Below are positions 1-8,739 of a DNA stretch of 64,000 nt, in pieces; within the stretch, counting starts at the first letter, position 1, and each line of letters starts with the position of its first letter. Made by a program: the position numbers and the translations under genes. The DNA comes from Saccharothrix sp. HUAS TT1. GTDB taxonomy: Bacteria > Actinomycetota > Actinomycetes > Mycobacteriales > Pseudonocardiaceae. Below the pieces are notes generated by a model. That model worked only from the letters and a program-made list of their open reading frames with translations, did not search any database and was not told where the DNA came from. The DNA is taken from NCBI RefSeq assembly GCF_040744945.1, contig NZ_CP160453.1:7564001-7628000 (forward strand), given 5' to 3'.

Positions 1-1365
1 GATCTGAGCCTGCCCGAGGTGCACGACCTTCACCGTCGTCATCTCGTCCAGCAGCTCGGGCCCGTAGCCGAAGCCGGTGCCGGACAGCCGGCGCGGCTGG
101 GCCGCGCCGCCGGGCGCGCCGCCGAACACCGCGTTGACCTTCACCGTGCCGACCGGCAGCTCCCGCCACGCCCGCTGCGCGTGCGCCATCGACCCGGTCA
201 GCACGGTCGCGGCCAGCCCGTGCTCGTCCACGCACGCCTCGGCCAGGCCGTCCTCGAACGACGGCACCACGCGCACCGGCACGACCGGGCCGAACGTCTC
301 CTCCCGCATCACCCGCATGTCCGGCGTGCAGCGGTCGAGGACGGTCGCCGGGTAGTACGCGCCCTCGCGGTCGTCCACCTCGCCGCCGACCAGCAGCTGG
401 GCGCCGTCGGCCACCGCCTCGACGACGTGCGCGTGCACGTGGTCCCGCAGCCGCACGTCGACCAGCGGCTGGGGGTCGGCGTTCCAGCGGCGGGCCTGCT
501 CGCACAGCGCGGCCAGGAACTCCGCCGCCACGTCCCGGTGCACGAAGACCCGCTCCACCGACGTGCACAGCTGCCCGGCGTTGGTGAACGCGCCGATCGC
601 GGCCTGCTCGGCCGCCCACACCGGGTCCACGCCCGCGTCGACCAGCAGCGGGTCGTTGCCGCCGTTCTCCAGCAGCGCCTTCGCGCCGGTCCGGGCGCAG
701 GCGGCGGCGATCGAGCGGCCGGTGGCCGTGCCGCCGACGTGCGCGACGACGTCCACGTGCGGTGACGCGGCCAGCGCCGCGCCCACCTCGCCGTCGCCGG
801 TGAGGCTCTGGAGCACGCCCGGCGGGAAGTGGTCGACCATGAGCTGCGCGAGCAGCACACCCGTCTGCGGGCAGCGCTCGCTGGGCTTGTGCACCACGGA
901 GTTGCCGGTCACCAGGGCCGCGCCGAGCAGCCCGCAGGACACCGCGACCGGGTCGTTCCACGGCGTCAGCGCGACCACCACGCCCCGAGGTTCGGGCACC
1001 ATGAAGTCCGCCGCGTCGTGCGAGCCGAGCAGCGACCGGCCGCGGTGGACCGGGCCCAGTTCCGCGTACTGCTCCAACGTGGACGCACCGGCCAGCACAC
1101 CGTCCCGCGCGGACTCGAACGGGCGGCCGGTCTCGGCGTGCAGGAGGTGCGCCAGGTCGTTCGCGTGGTCCAGGATCGCGACCGCGGCGGCCTTGAGCGC
1201 GGCCCCCCGTTCGGAGGCGGGCGTCATCGCCCAACCGGGCTGCGCCTCACGCGCGGTGAGCACCGAACCGGCCACGTCCTCGTCCGTGGCGGTGGGCAGT
1301 CGAACGATCAGCCGACCGTCCACCGGGCTGTGGACGTCGAGCGCATCGACACGCATGTCCGTCAT
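1..1365 (-). CDS. Aldehyde dehydrogenase (NAD(P)-dependent), C-terminus cut by window edge
   Basis: Aldehyde dehydrogenase superfamily enzyme that oxidises an aldehyde to the acid with NAD(P); the substrate cannot be told from the sequence. The visible 455 residues hold the Rossmann region (TPWNDPVAV, then HKPSE), the general-base Glu in LLENGGNDP and the catalytic Cys in FTNAGQLCTS, followed by EETFGPVVPV. The reading frame runs off base 1, so only the last few tens of residues are missing. ATG at 1365 is chosen because a SigB-like promoter ends just upstream; a second ATG lies three codons in. It stands divergent to the ChaB-like gene and shares a palindromic GGGTACCC with it. A succinate-semialdehyde or benzaldehyde dehydrogenase subgroup is possible. 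Confidence 0.9.
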   Translation of the reverse strand, partial: MTDMRVDALDVHSPVDGRLIVRLPTATDEDVAGSVLTAREAQPGWAMTPASERGAALKAAAVAILDHANDLAHLLHAETGRPFESARDGVLAGASTLEQYAELGPVHRGRSLLGSHDAADFMVPEPRGVVVALTPWNDPVAVSCGLLGAALVTGNSVVHKPSERCPQTGVLLAQLMVDHFPPGVLQSLTGDGEVGAALAASPHVDVVAHVGGTATGRSIAAACARTGAKALLENGGNDPLLVDAGVDPVWAAEQAAIGAFTNAGQLCTSVERVFVHRDVAAEFLAALCEQARRWNADPQPLVDVRLRDHVHAHVVEAVADGAQLLVGGEVDDREGAYYPATVLDRCTPDMRVMREETFGPVVPVRVVPSFEDGLAEACVDEHGLAATVLTGSMAHAQRAWRELPVGTVKVNAVFGGAPGGAAQPRRLSGTGFGYGPELLDEMTTVKVVHLGQAQI

Positions 1366-1378
1366 GGGCTCCGGGTAC
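1353..1378 (+). promoter_or_regulatory. Possible SigB-like promoter of the ChaB-like gene
   Basis: GCAT (1353-1356), a 16-nt spacer and GGGTAC (1373-1378) fit GNNT-N16-GGGTAC, 48 bp before the start at 1427. The -10 is the other face of the palindrome used by the divergent aldehyde dehydrogenase promoter. The -35 is weak. Confidence 0.35.
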
Positions 1379-1398
1379 CCCTGTGCCCCAGGCGAAAC
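1375..1398 (-). promoter_or_regulatory. SigB/SigF-like promoter of the aldehyde dehydrogenase
   Basis: On the minus strand GTTT (1395-1398) is followed after 14 nt by GGGTAC (1375-1380), ten bases before the ATG at 1365. This matches the GTTT-N14-16-GGGTA pattern of actinobacterial SigB/SigF general-stress promoters. Sequence match only. Confidence 0.5.
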
Positions 1399-1426
1399 CC
1401 GAGCCGAGGTCCCGAGGAGGACAGCC

Positions 1427-1822
1427 ATGCCCGGAAGCGAGGAGCTGCCCAGCACGATCGCGCGCTCGTCCAAGAAGGCGCAGCGGACGTGGATCGAGGC
1501 GCACGACTCGGCCGTCAAGACCTACGGCGAGGGCGAGCGCTCGCACCGCACCGCGTTCGCCGCGCTGAAGCACTCGTTCGAGAAGGTCGGCGACCACTGG
1601 GAGCCCAAGGAGAAGAAGGGCCCGTCGGACGCGCAGGCCGCGCGCAGCACGCCGAAGCGGGGCAGGACCGCGGGCGGCGTGGACGCCAACGCCAGCAAGC
1701 AGCACCTGTACGACGTGGCCAAGAGGCTGGACGTGCCCGGCCGGTCGACCATGACCAAGCAGCAGCTGGTGGAGGCGATCGGCAAGGCGAACAACCGCAA
1801 GACCGCGAAGGCCCGGTCCTAG
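1427..1822 (+). CDS. ChaB-like protein with C-terminal Rho N-terminal-like domain
   Basis: 131-residue basic protein. Residues about 5-60 look like the ChaB fold (LPSTIARSSKKAQRTWIEAH, then the conserved HRTAFAALKHSFEKVGDHW). Residues about 88-125 form a Rho_N/SAP-like helical module (KQHLYDVAKRLDVPGRSTM, then TKQQLVEAI), which usually binds nucleic acid. ATG at 1427 has a good AGGAGG Shine-Dalgarno at 1416-1421. The same two-domain protein is common in actinomycetes, where it is often counted among stress proteins; the molecular role is unknown. The SigB-like promoter and the stress-type neighbours agree with that. Confidence 0.8.
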   Translation: MPGSEELPSTIARSSKKAQRTWIEAHDSAVKTYGEGERSHRTAFAALKHSFEKVGDHWEPKEKKGPSDAQAARSTPKRGRTAGGVDANASKQHLYDVAKRLDVPGRSTMTKQQLVEAIGKANNRKTAKARS

Positions 1823-1878
1823 GAAGCGGTGACCGGGATCGCCCTCTGCCCTGTCGGGGCACGTCCTACGATCGGCGC

Positions 1879-2352
1879 ATGGCATCCCGGTCACCGTGGG
1901 CCGCGCTGGCCCGGCTCGGCCAAGCCCACTGGTTCTTCGGCAACCTCTACGAGGCCGCGGTCGACGTGCCCCGGCTGGTGGCCGACGCCGAGCGGGAACC
2001 GCGGCTGCTCGGGCCCGGCAGCCCGCTGCGCTACTACGCCCCGGCGGCGCCCGTGACGGTCGCGGCCACCGGGGCGGCCCTGGTGGAAGCCTGGCGATCG
2101 GGTGGTGACCGGCGTGCCGTCGCGACCTCGGCGGCGGGCACGCTGGTCGCCGCCGGGCTCACCGGGTACCTGGTCAGGGCGGTGAACCTGCGGCTGCTGC
2201 GCGGTGGGACGCCGCCGGGCGCGGACGAGCGGCGGCGGTTGCTCCGGACCTGGCACCGGCTCAACCTGGTCCGCCTCGCCGCGCTCGCCGTGGCCGCGCT
2301 CGCCCTGCGCCGGTCGCGAGGGGTCAGGGCTCCAGCCACCCCCGGTCGGTGA
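1879..2352 (+). CDS. Hypothetical membrane protein
   Basis: 157 residues. An amphipathic N-terminal part with the motif QAHWFFGNLYEAAVDVPRL is followed by two or three hydrophobic stretches (about residues 54-66, 80-103 and 130-145). The layout recalls DUF1772-like small membrane proteins, but I cannot assign a function. ATG at 1879 has only a weak purine-rich site before it. Its 3' end overlaps the convergent SDR gene by 29 bp, so the two cannot be separated by a terminator. Confidence 0.6.
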   Translation: MASRSPWAALARLGQAHWFFGNLYEAAVDVPRLVADAEREPRLLGPGSPLRYYAPAAPVTVAATGAALVEAWRSGGDRRAVATSAAGTLVAAGLTGYLVRAVNLRLLRGGTPPGADERRRLLRTWHRLNLVRLAALAVAALALRRSRGVRAPATPGR

Positions 2353-3145
2353 GCAGCTGGCTCGCCTGCGGGCCCATCAGGGTCATGCCGCCGTCGACCA
2401 CGAACGACGCGCCGGTCACGTACCCGGCCGCCGGCGTGGCCAGGAACGCCACCACGGCGGCGACCTCGCTCGCGTGACCGGGCCGCCCCAGCGGCACGCC
2501 CGGCCGTGACTGCGTGCGCGGGTCGACGTCCTCCTGGCCGGTCATCGGGGTGGAGATCTCGCCCGGCGCGACCGAGTTGACCGTGATCGCGTGCTCGGCC
2601 AGCTCCAGCGCCAGCACCTTGGTCAACGCGCCGAGCCCGGCCTTGGCCGCGCAGTACGGGGCAGCGCCGACCCTCGGCTGGTGCTCGTGGACCGACGTGA
2701 TGTTGATGATCCGACCGCCGCGACCCGCCGCGATCATGTGCTTCGCGGCCCGCTGCGCGCACAGGAACGCGCCGTCCAGGTCGACCGACAGCACACCGCG
2801 CCAGGTGTCGAAGTCCATCTCCAGCGCCTTCTGCGCGCTGCCGGCGCCCGCGCAGTTCACCAGCACGTCCACCCCGCCCAGCTCGGCGGCCAGGTCGTCC
2901 ACCACGGACGCGGCGGCGGGCAGGTCGGTCAGGTCGAGCTGCCGCACGACCGCCCGGACGCCCAGCCCGCGGACCTCCCGCGCGGTGTCCTCGGCGCCCG
3001 CCGGGTCGCGGTGGTAGGTGATGCCGACGTCGACGCCGCCACCCGCCAGCGCCACCGCGATCGCCTTGCCGATGCCGGAGTCGGACCCGGTCACCACGGC
3101 GCGCGTCGGCGTGCCGGTCCGGTCCTGGGGCAGGGGTGCGCTCAT
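2324..3145 (-). CDS. SDR family oxidoreductase (glucose-1-dehydrogenase/3-ketoacyl reductase-like)
   Basis: Short-chain dehydrogenase of 273 residues with NAD(P)-binding TGSDSGIGKA near residue 20, NCAGAG at the usual NNAG site, catalytic Ser in ITSV and the YxxxK pair in YCAAKAG, and a C-terminal VTGASFVVDGGM typical of the classical family. The substrate is not readable. ATG at 3145 is chosen: it lies just after a SigB-like -10, and a longer reading would run through that promoter. Divergent from the zinc alcohol dehydrogenase, with which it may be co-regulated under stress. Confidence 0.88.
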   Translation of the reverse strand: MSAPLPQDRTGTPTRAVVTGSDSGIGKAIAVALAGGGVDVGITYHRDPAGAEDTAREVRGLGVRAVVRQLDLTDLPAAASVVDDLAAELGGVDVLVNCAGAGSAQKALEMDFDTWRGVLSVDLDGAFLCAQRAAKHMIAAGRGGRIINITSVHEHQPRVGAAPYCAAKAGLGALTKVLALELAEHAITVNSVAPGEISTPMTGQEDVDPRTQSRPGVPLGRPGHASEVAAVVAFLATPAAGYVTGASFVVDGGMTLMGPQASQLLTDRGWLEP

Positions 3146-3158
3146 GGACCGCGGGTAC
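3134..3158 (+). promoter_or_regulatory. Possible SigB-like promoter of the zinc alcohol dehydrogenase
   Basis: GGGT (3134-3137), 15-nt spacer, GGGTAC (3153-3158), 72 bp before the start at 3231. The -35 lies inside the first codons of the divergent SDR gene. Confidence 0.4.
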
Positions 3159-3179
3159 CCCGCCGGGTGTTTGCCACAC
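3155..3179 (-). promoter_or_regulatory. SigB-like promoter of the SDR gene
   Basis: Minus-strand GTGT (3176-3179), 15-nt spacer, GGGTAC (3155-3160), ending 10 bp before the ATG. The palindrome GGGTACCC (3153-3160) also provides a -10 for the opposite strand. Confidence 0.45.
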
Positions 3180-3230
3180 GCCGTGCCGGGAAAGCTCCGG
3201 GCAGCGAGAACGGCGTTCGGAGGGAGAACA

Positions 3231-4403
3231 ATGAAGGCCGTCACCTGGCACGGCAAGAGGGACGTGCGCGTGGACACCGTGCCGGACCCGATCCTCAAGG
3301 AGCCGACGGACATCATCGTCCGCATCACCTCCACCGGGCTGTGCGGTTCCGACCTGCACCTGTACGAGGTGCTGGGACCGTTCATCGACCAGGGCGACGT
3401 CCTGGGCCACGAACCGATGGGCGTGGTCGAGGAGGTGGGGTCGGAGGTCACCGCGGTCAAGCCGGGCGACCGGGTGGTGATCCCGTTCAACGTCTCCTGC
3501 GGCTCGTGCTTCATGTGCGACCGCGGCCTGCAGTCGCAGTGCGAGACGACGCAGGTGCGCGAGCAGGGCTCGGGCGCGGCGCTGTTCGGCTACACCAAGC
3601 TGTACGGGCAGGTGCCGGGCGGGCAGGCGGAGTTCCTGCGGGTGCCGTTCGGCAACACGCTGCCGATCAAGGTGCCGGACGGCCCGCCGGACGACCGGTT
3701 CGTCTACCTCTCGGACGTGCTGCCCACGGCGTGGCAGGCGGTCGAGTACGCGGCCACCCGCGACAGCCTCGTGGTGCTCGGCCTCGGTCCGATCGGCGAC
3801 ATGGCGACCCGCATCGCGCAGCACCGCGGCGTGGAGACGGTCATCGGGGTCGACCTGGTGCCCGAGCGGATGGCCCGCGCCCGCTCCCACGGCGTGACCG
3901 TGCTGAACGTGCGGGACGCCCACGTGGTCGACCACATCCGCGAGCTGACCGGCGGGCGCGGCCCGGAGGCCGTGATCGACGCCGTCGGCATGGAGGCGCA
4001 CGGCGCGCCGGTGGCGAAGTTCGCGCACCAGGCCGTCGGCCTGCTGCCGGACGCCATCGCGGCGCCGTTCATGAAGACCGCGGGCGTGGACCGGCTGCAC
4101 GCGCTGCGGTTGGCGATCGAGCTGGTCCGGCGCGGCGGCACCATCTCGCTGTCCGGCGTCTACGGCGGGATGGCCGACCCGATGCCGATGCTGACCATGT
4201 TCGACAAGCAGATCCAGCTGCGGATGGGTCAGGCCAACGTGTGGCGCTGGGTGCCGGAGATCCTGCCCCTGCTGACCGACGACGACCCGCTCGGCGTCGA
4301 CACCTTCGCCACCCACCACATGCCGCTCGACCAGGCGCCGCACGCCTACGAGATCTTCCAGCGCAAGCAGGACAACGCCGTCAAGGTCCTCTTCCGCCCC
4401 TGA
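3231..4403 (+). CDS. Zinc-dependent alcohol dehydrogenase (glutathione-independent formaldehyde dehydrogenase-like)
   Basis: Medium-chain dehydrogenase of 390 residues. GLCGSDLHLYE carries the catalytic-zinc Cys, GHEPMGVVEEVG the zinc His-Glu, and CGSCFMCDRGLQSQC the four Cys of a structural zinc site. VVLGLGPIGDMATR is the Rossmann glycine motif. Length and the long insertion after the nucleotide domain match the formaldehyde dehydrogenase-like subgroup. ATG at 3231 has AGGGAG seven bases upstream (3220-3225). It ends at a strong bidirectional hairpin. Cytosolic aldehyde or alcohol detoxification is the likely role, consistent with its SigB-like promoter. Confidence 0.88.
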   Translation: MKAVTWHGKRDVRVDTVPDPILKEPTDIIVRITSTGLCGSDLHLYEVLGPFIDQGDVLGHEPMGVVEEVGSEVTAVKPGDRVVIPFNVSCGSCFMCDRGLQSQCETTQVREQGSGAALFGYTKLYGQVPGGQAEFLRVPFGNTLPIKVPDGPPDDRFVYLSDVLPTAWQAVEYAATRDSLVVLGLGPIGDMATRIAQHRGVETVIGVDLVPERMARARSHGVTVLNVRDAHVVDHIRELTGGRGPEAVIDAVGMEAHGAPVAKFAHQAVGLLPDAIAAPFMKTAGVDRLHALRLAIELVRRGGTISLSGVYGGMADPMPMLTMFDKQIQLRMGQANVWRWVPEILPLLTDDDPLGVDTFATHHMPLDQAPHAYEIFQRKQDNAVKVLFRP

Positions 4404-4427
4404 CCGGGCGTCCTGGGGCGCGGTGCT

Positions 4428-4483
4428 GACCGCAGCGAACGGCCCCGCCGCAGTGGTGCGCGGCGGGGCCGTTCGCTGCGGTC
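4428..4483. terminator. Bidirectional hairpin terminator
   Basis: Perfect 24-bp inverted repeat (arms 4428-4451 and 4460-4483, 8-nt loop) between the convergent alcohol dehydrogenase and the end of the heptose operon. Confidence 0.85.
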
Positions 4484-4494
4484 GTTCGCCGAGG

Positions 4495-5025
4495 TCATTC
4501 GAGCCGGTCTTCCTCGTCCTCGTCCTCGTCGTCGCCGCCGGTCTCCCGGCTGCGCTCGTGCCAGGGCCAGGCGAACCACAGCGTGCCGAACAGCACGGCC
4601 GCGAAGCCGCCCAGCGCGAACGCCACCCAGCCGCCGATGATGACCTCGCCGAGCAGCAGGATCGTCCCGATCATGGCGACGGCCAGGAACGCCAGGCCGG
4701 CGATGGCGAAGCGGTTCGCCACCTCGATCACGTCCTCCCGCCTGCCGCGGCGGAAGAGGAGCCGGTGCCAGGCGGCCGGCGCGGTCAGCAGCGCTACCGC
4801 GCACGCGGCGAACAGCACGGTGACCAGGTGAGTGATGCGGACGTAGCTGTCGGCCGACGCGTACCGGTCGGTGAACGTGATCGACAGCAGGAAGCCGAAC
4901 AGGATCTGCACCCCGCCCTGCGCCACGCGCAGTTCCTGCAACAGCTCGTTGAGGTTGCGGGCCAACCTCCGTTGGTGTGACTCCTCAGCCTGGCTCACGG
5001 CCACCACGTACCCATCACCGGCCAT
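4495..5025 (-). CDS. DUF6328-type small membrane protein
   Basis: 176 residues with four transmembrane helices (about residues 37-56, 64-83, 109-131 and 136-156) and a highly acidic tail (GGDDEDEDEEDRLE). The N-terminal LARNLNELLQELRVAQGGVQ is the signature of the family named DUF6328, whose function is unknown. ATG at 5025 is preferred to a TTG two codons upstream. Last gene of the nine-gene heptose operon, 9 bp after the P450; it may be only a passenger. Confidence 0.75.
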   Translation of the reverse strand: MAGDGYVVAVSQAEESHQRRLARNLNELLQELRVAQGGVQILFGFLLSITFTDRYASADSYVRITHLVTVLFAACAVALLTAPAAWHRLLFRRGRREDVIEVANRFAIAGLAFLAVAMIGTILLLGEVIIGGWVAFALGGFAAVLFGTLWFAWPWHERSRETGGDDEDEDEEDRLE

Positions 5026-5034
5026 GGTCAACCA

Positions 5035-6207
5035 TTATTTTCGGGTGACGTACGAGAGGCCGAAGTGGTTGAGGGTGGCGGGCAGCGGCGCGTGCAGCAC
5101 CGGCACCTCCAAGTGCTCGCGCAACGCGTCCAGCATCGTGCTGCCGGCGACCAGCACCAGGTCGCGACCAGGGCAGATGGCCGGACCGCCGCTGAACGGC
5201 ACCAGGCCCGGGTCGTTCGGCGCGGGCCAGTTGCCCGGCGCGTAGCTGTCGGCGTACGGCAGGCGGTCCGGGTCGCGGTGGAAGTACGGCGCGAACACGA
5301 CGAACGTGGTGCCCGCCGGCAGCCACGTGCCGTGCCAGCGGGTCGGCTCGGTGCTCTCCCGCAGGATCACCGGCGTGGTCGGCCACAGCCGGGCCGACTC
5401 CCAGATGCCCGCCTCGCCCTGGCCGCCGATCGCCAGCGCCCGCATCGTCACGATGCCCGCCGCGTCGAACGCGAACAGCCAGTGCGGCGCCTGGTCCAGC
5501 AGCTCGTCGGTGGGCGCGAGGCTCGCCAGGCTGCCCGGCTCCCGGCGTTCCAGGTGGCCGCGAAGCCGCTGCTCGAACCGCTTTCGCAACGCCTCCCGGC
5601 GCGGGTGCAGGTAGGCCCAGTTCGCATTGCCGCGCAACGTCTTCAGCACGTCGGTCAGCTCGACGTCCTCGCGCGCGAACGACCCGAGCACGATCCGCCG
5701 CGCCGCCCGCCACCACGCCTGCGCGAACGCCTCCCAGGTCAGCTCGCCGACGCTGCGGGCGTGGCGCAGCAGCAGGTCGGCCTCGTCGGCGACGATCGAC
5801 CGCACGTCCACCTTCTCCGGCCGCAGCACGTCCTCGTTCACCGCGCGCCGCCGCGCCCGCTCCTCCCCCGTCGAGATCAGCACGCCGTGCGGCTGGAAGT
5901 GCGCCAGCGCGGCCCGCTTCTCCCGGGTCGCCGGCGCGAACGGCGTCGGCGAGTCGGCCAGCAGCCGCGACACGTCCACCGGGTCGAGGAGCAGCGCGAC
6001 GCTGCGCCCGGTCACCCGCAGCCGCAGCGGTTCCGGGCCGTACCGCTCCCGGAACCCCCTCATGACGGCCACCGCCGCGGCGTCCGCCTGGACCTTCTCC
6101 GCCACCGCCGTCACAGCAGCCCGGCGCACGATGACGCCCTTGGCCAACGTCGGCAGCAGCACCTTGGCGAACGCCCGGCCGGTGTCCAGCCGCGAGGCTA
6201 CGGCCAC
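5035..6207 (-). CDS. Cytochrome P450
   Basis: 390-residue soluble P450. The heme-binding loop FSGGPAICPGRDL places the axial Cys at residue 345, and ESARLWP carries the K-helix ExxR. The I-helix segment FDAAGIVTMRAL lacks the usual acid-Thr pair, so oxygen activation may be unusual. GTG at 6207 has GGAGGGA seven bases upstream and overlaps the end of the SDR gene by 10 bp, so the pair are probably coupled. No ferredoxin or reductase gene is near. Placement behind the ADP-heptose genes suggests that it oxidises a lipid or glycoconjugate made by the operon. Confidence 0.9.
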   Translation of the reverse strand: MAVASRLDTGRAFAKVLLPTLAKGVIVRRAAVTAVAEKVQADAAAVAVMRGFRERYGPEPLRLRVTGRSVALLLDPVDVSRLLADSPTPFAPATREKRAALAHFQPHGVLISTGEERARRRAVNEDVLRPEKVDVRSIVADEADLLLRHARSVGELTWEAFAQAWWRAARRIVLGSFAREDVELTDVLKTLRGNANWAYLHPRREALRKRFEQRLRGHLERREPGSLASLAPTDELLDQAPHWLFAFDAAGIVTMRALAIGGQGEAGIWESARLWPTTPVILRESTEPTRWHGTWLPAGTTFVVFAPYFHRDPDRLPYADSYAPGNWPAPNDPGLVPFSGGPAICPGRDLVLVAGSTMLDALREHLEVPVLHAPLPATLNHFGLSYVTRK

Positions 6208-6881
6208 GATCCCTCCTCGGCGTGCGCGACGACGAGTTCGCGCACCTCACAACCCTCGGGCTGGTTCAGCGCGAACACGATCGCGTCGGCGACCCGCTCG
6301 GGCGGGTTGAGCTTGCTGTCGTCCGGCGGCCGGTACTGCTCGGCCCGGTCGTCGAAGAAGCGGGTGCGCATCCCGCCGGGGATCACCAGCGTCACGCCGA
6401 CCCGCCCGGCGGTCTCGGCGGCCAGCGCCCTGGTGAAGCCGACCACGCCGAACTTCGAGGCGCAGTACGCGGTGGCGTCGCTGACCGCCTTGATGCCCAG
6501 CGTGGACGCGATGGTCACCACCCGGCCGCCGCCGGACAGCAGCGGCAGCGCCGCCCGCACCACCGCCGCGGTGCCGAGCAGGTTCACCATCACCACCCGG
6601 TCCCAGTCCGCGCCGGACACCTCGTCCAGCCTGCCGCACGCGTCCGTGCCCGCCGCCGTCACCACGGCCCGCAGGCCGCCGTTGCGCTCGGCGATGGCCT
6701 GGACCGCGCGTTCGGCGGCCCTGGTGTCGGACAGGTCGACCGACTCGAAGTCGGCGACCTCCGCCGCCGCCGGAGCGGCCTTGTCCAGCACGAGCGGTCG
6801 CCCGCCCAGGTCGTGCACCGCCTTGACCACGGCCGCGCCCAACCCGGACGCCCCTCCGGTCACCAGCACCTGACCGAGCAT
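6198..6881 (-). CDS. SDR family oxidoreductase of the heptose operon
   Basis: 227-residue short-chain dehydrogenase: VTGGASGLGAAV nucleotide motif at residues 6-17, TAAGTD at the NNAG site, catalytic Ser in TIAS and YCASKFG as YxxxK. Its ATG overlaps the hldE stop by one base (TGATG), so it is translationally coupled. The bacterial ADP-heptose epimerase HldD is a longer extended SDR of about 310 residues, so this classical-size enzyme is unlikely to be HldD and more likely acts on another intermediate with the neighbouring P450. Confidence 0.87.
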   Translation of the reverse strand: MLGQVLVTGGASGLGAAVVKAVHDLGGRPLVLDKAAPAAAEVADFESVDLSDTRAAERAVQAIAERNGGLRAVVTAAGTDACGRLDEVSGADWDRVVMVNLLGTAAVVRAALPLLSGGGRVVTIASTLGIKAVSDATAYCASKFGVVGFTRALAAETAGRVGVTLVIPGGMRTRFFDDRAEQYRPPDDSKLNPPERVADAIVFALNQPEGCEVRELVVAHAEEGSWP

Positions 6882-8167
6882 CAGCCCCTCCTCGACAGCA
6901 TCTCGGTGGTCGAACGGCCCCGGTGGTAGGGCACGACGACGGTCCGCCCGCCCCAGCCCCCGACCAGGTCCGCCTCCGGCAGCGAGTCCACGGTGTAGTC
7001 GCCGCCCTTCACCCACACGTCCGGTCGGACCTCGGCCAACACGCGCTCCGGCGTGTCGTCCTCGAACACCACCACCTCGTCCACGCACCCCAGCGCGCGC
7101 AGCACCTCGACCCGGTCCTGCTCCCCGGTGACGGGCCGGTCCGGGCCCTTGAGCCGGCGCACCGACGAGTCGGAGTTCAGGCACACCACCAGGCAGTCGC
7201 CGAGCGACCGCGCGGCGCGCAGGGTGCGGACGTGGCCCGCGTGCAGCAGGTCGAAGCACCCGCCGGTGGCGACGACCACGCCGCCGCGCGCCCGCACCGC
7301 GTCCACTGTGGACAACTGGTCGACGGGCCGGAAGCCGGAGGCGCCGCCGCACCGCAGAAACTCGGCGGCCGACAGCACTCCGGCGGCCACCGCGTCGTCC
7401 ATCGCCGCACCGCCCATGAGCCGCACCGCGACCGTCGACGCGAACCGGTCGCCCGCGCCGCACGGGTCGACCACGGGCACGCGGGGCGCGGGCACCGCGA
7501 CCGGCGTGCCGCCGCCGTGCAGCAGCGCGCCGCCGGACCCGAGCGTCACCACGACCGCCCGCGCCCGCCACCGGTCGCGCAACGCTCCCAGCGCGTCCAC
7601 CGGGTCGGCCCGGCCGCTGAACGACCTGGCCTCGGCGGCGTTCGGCGTCACCAGGCGGGCGTCGGGCACCGGGTCCGGCCCGCGCGGGTGCGGGTCCCAG
7701 ACCACCGGCCGGCGGGCGAGCACGCCGCGCAGCCGCTCGTCGCGCACCAGCCCGCGCCCGTAGTCCGAGACCAGCACGCAGTCCGCTTCGAGGACCGCGT
7801 CCAGCATCTCGTCGGTGACCCGCGGCGCGCCCGGCCCACCACCCCGGTCCAGCCGGGCGATCGACTGGTCGCCGCACCGCAACCGCGTCTTGACCGGCGT
7901 CGACGCGGACGACGGACCCAGCACCGACGGCACCCGGGCCAGCTCCTGCCGCAGCCGGCGCCCGTCCTCGTCGTCGGCCACCGCGCTGACCAGCGTCACG
8001 TCCACGCCGTCGGCCGCGGCCAGCGCGGCGGCGAGCCCCGCCCCACCGGGCCGCGCCCGCTCCTCCTCGACGTCCAGCACCGGCGCGGGCGCGTCCGGGC
8101 ACAGCCGGTCGGCCGTGCCGATCACGTCCACGTCCAGCAGCGAGTCGCCGACCACGACCAGCTTCAC
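6881..8167 (-). CDS. hldE: Bifunctional heptose-7-phosphate kinase / heptose-1-phosphate adenylyltransferase HldE
   Basis: 428 residues with both HldE activities. Residues 1-285 are a ribokinase-family sugar kinase with the anion-hole/base motif DPCGAGDRFAS, which phosphorylates O-1 of glycero-manno-heptose 7-phosphate. Residues about 290-428 are a cytidylyltransferase-fold nucleotidyltransferase (GGCFDLLHAGHV with HxGH; later VKGGDY) that makes the nucleoside-diphosphate heptose. GTG at 8167 overlaps the gmhA stop (GTGA) and has GGAGGG upstream. The fused form is typical of Gram-negative LPS pathways; here it sits with gmhA and gmhB in a Gram-positive operon. Confidence 0.9.
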   Translation of the reverse strand: MKLVVVGDSLLDVDVIGTADRLCPDAPAPVLDVEEERARPGGAGLAAALAAADGVDVTLVSAVADDEDGRRLRQELARVPSVLGPSSASTPVKTRLRCGDQSIARLDRGGGPGAPRVTDEMLDAVLEADCVLVSDYGRGLVRDERLRGVLARRPVVWDPHPRGPDPVPDARLVTPNAAEARSFSGRADPVDALGALRDRWRARAVVVTLGSGGALLHGGGTPVAVPAPRVPVVDPCGAGDRFASTVAVRLMGGAAMDDAVAAGVLSAAEFLRCGGASGFRPVDQLSTVDAVRARGGVVVATGGCFDLLHAGHVRTLRAARSLGDCLVVCLNSDSSVRRLKGPDRPVTGEQDRVEVLRALGCVDEVVVFEDDTPERVLAEVRPDVWVKGGDYTVDSLPEADLVGGWGGRTVVVPYHRGRSTTEMLSRRG

Positions 8168-8739
8168 GACACCCTCCGCCCCGCCGCGGGCAGCGCGCCC
8201 TCGAAGGCCGCGCACAGCGCGTGCACCGCGACCAGCTGCGCCTCCTGCACGTTCGCGGGCTCGCCGGGCAGCGCCAGCACCTCGTCCACCACCTCGGCCA
8301 GCGGGTTCGGCACGGGGCCGGTCATGGCCCACACGTGCGCGCCCGCCTGCCTGCCCGCCTTCGCCGCCTCGATCAGGTTCGGGCTGCGCCCGCTCGTCGT
8401 CAGCAGCACGACCACGTCCTGCGGCCGGGCGTGCGCGGTGACCTGGCGGGCGAACACCTGGTCGTAGCCGTAGTCGTTGCCGATCGCGGTGACGCTGGAC
8501 GACTCCGAGCACAGCGCGATCGCCGAGAACGGTCGCCGGTCGTCGCGGAACCGGCCGACCAGCTCGGCCGTCAGGTGCTGCGCCTCGGCGGCGGACCCGC
8601 CGTTGCCCGCGGCCAGCAGCCGGCCGCCGTCGGCGAGCCTGCGGGCCAGCACGCCGCCCCAGCGGGTCAGCCGCGGCGCCTGGGCGCGCAGCCCGGCCAG
8701 CGACTGGGCCAGCCCGTTCAGGTGCGCGTCGACGCTCAT
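8164..8739 (-). CDS. gmhA: Phosphoheptose isomerase GmhA (SIS domain)
   Basis: 191-residue SIS-domain protein of normal GmhA length. It carries the sugar-phosphate loop [10 protein letters not shown] (AEAQH is the GmhA zinc/acid signature), the conserved ELVGRF segment, and [10 protein letters not shown]. It converts sedoheptulose 7-phosphate to glycero-manno-heptose 7-phosphate, the first step before HldE. ATG at 8739 overlaps the upstream glycosyltransferase stop by 4 nt, and its own stop overlaps hldE. Confidence 0.9.
   Translation of the reverse strand: MSVDAHLNGLAQSLAGLRAQAPRLTRWGGVLARRLADGGRLLAAGNGGSAAEAQHLTAELVGRFRDDRRPFSAIALCSESSSVTAIGNDYGYDQVFARQVTAHARPQDVVVLLTTSGRSPNLIEAAKAGRQAGAHVWAMTGPVPNPLAEVVDEVLALPGEPANVQEAQLVAVHALCAAFEGALPAAGRRVS

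Noticed and set aside
2034..4343. A 769-codon minus-strand frame over the zinc ADH and SDR genes
   Set aside because: Shadow of two genes with clear family motifs; no domain pattern of its own.
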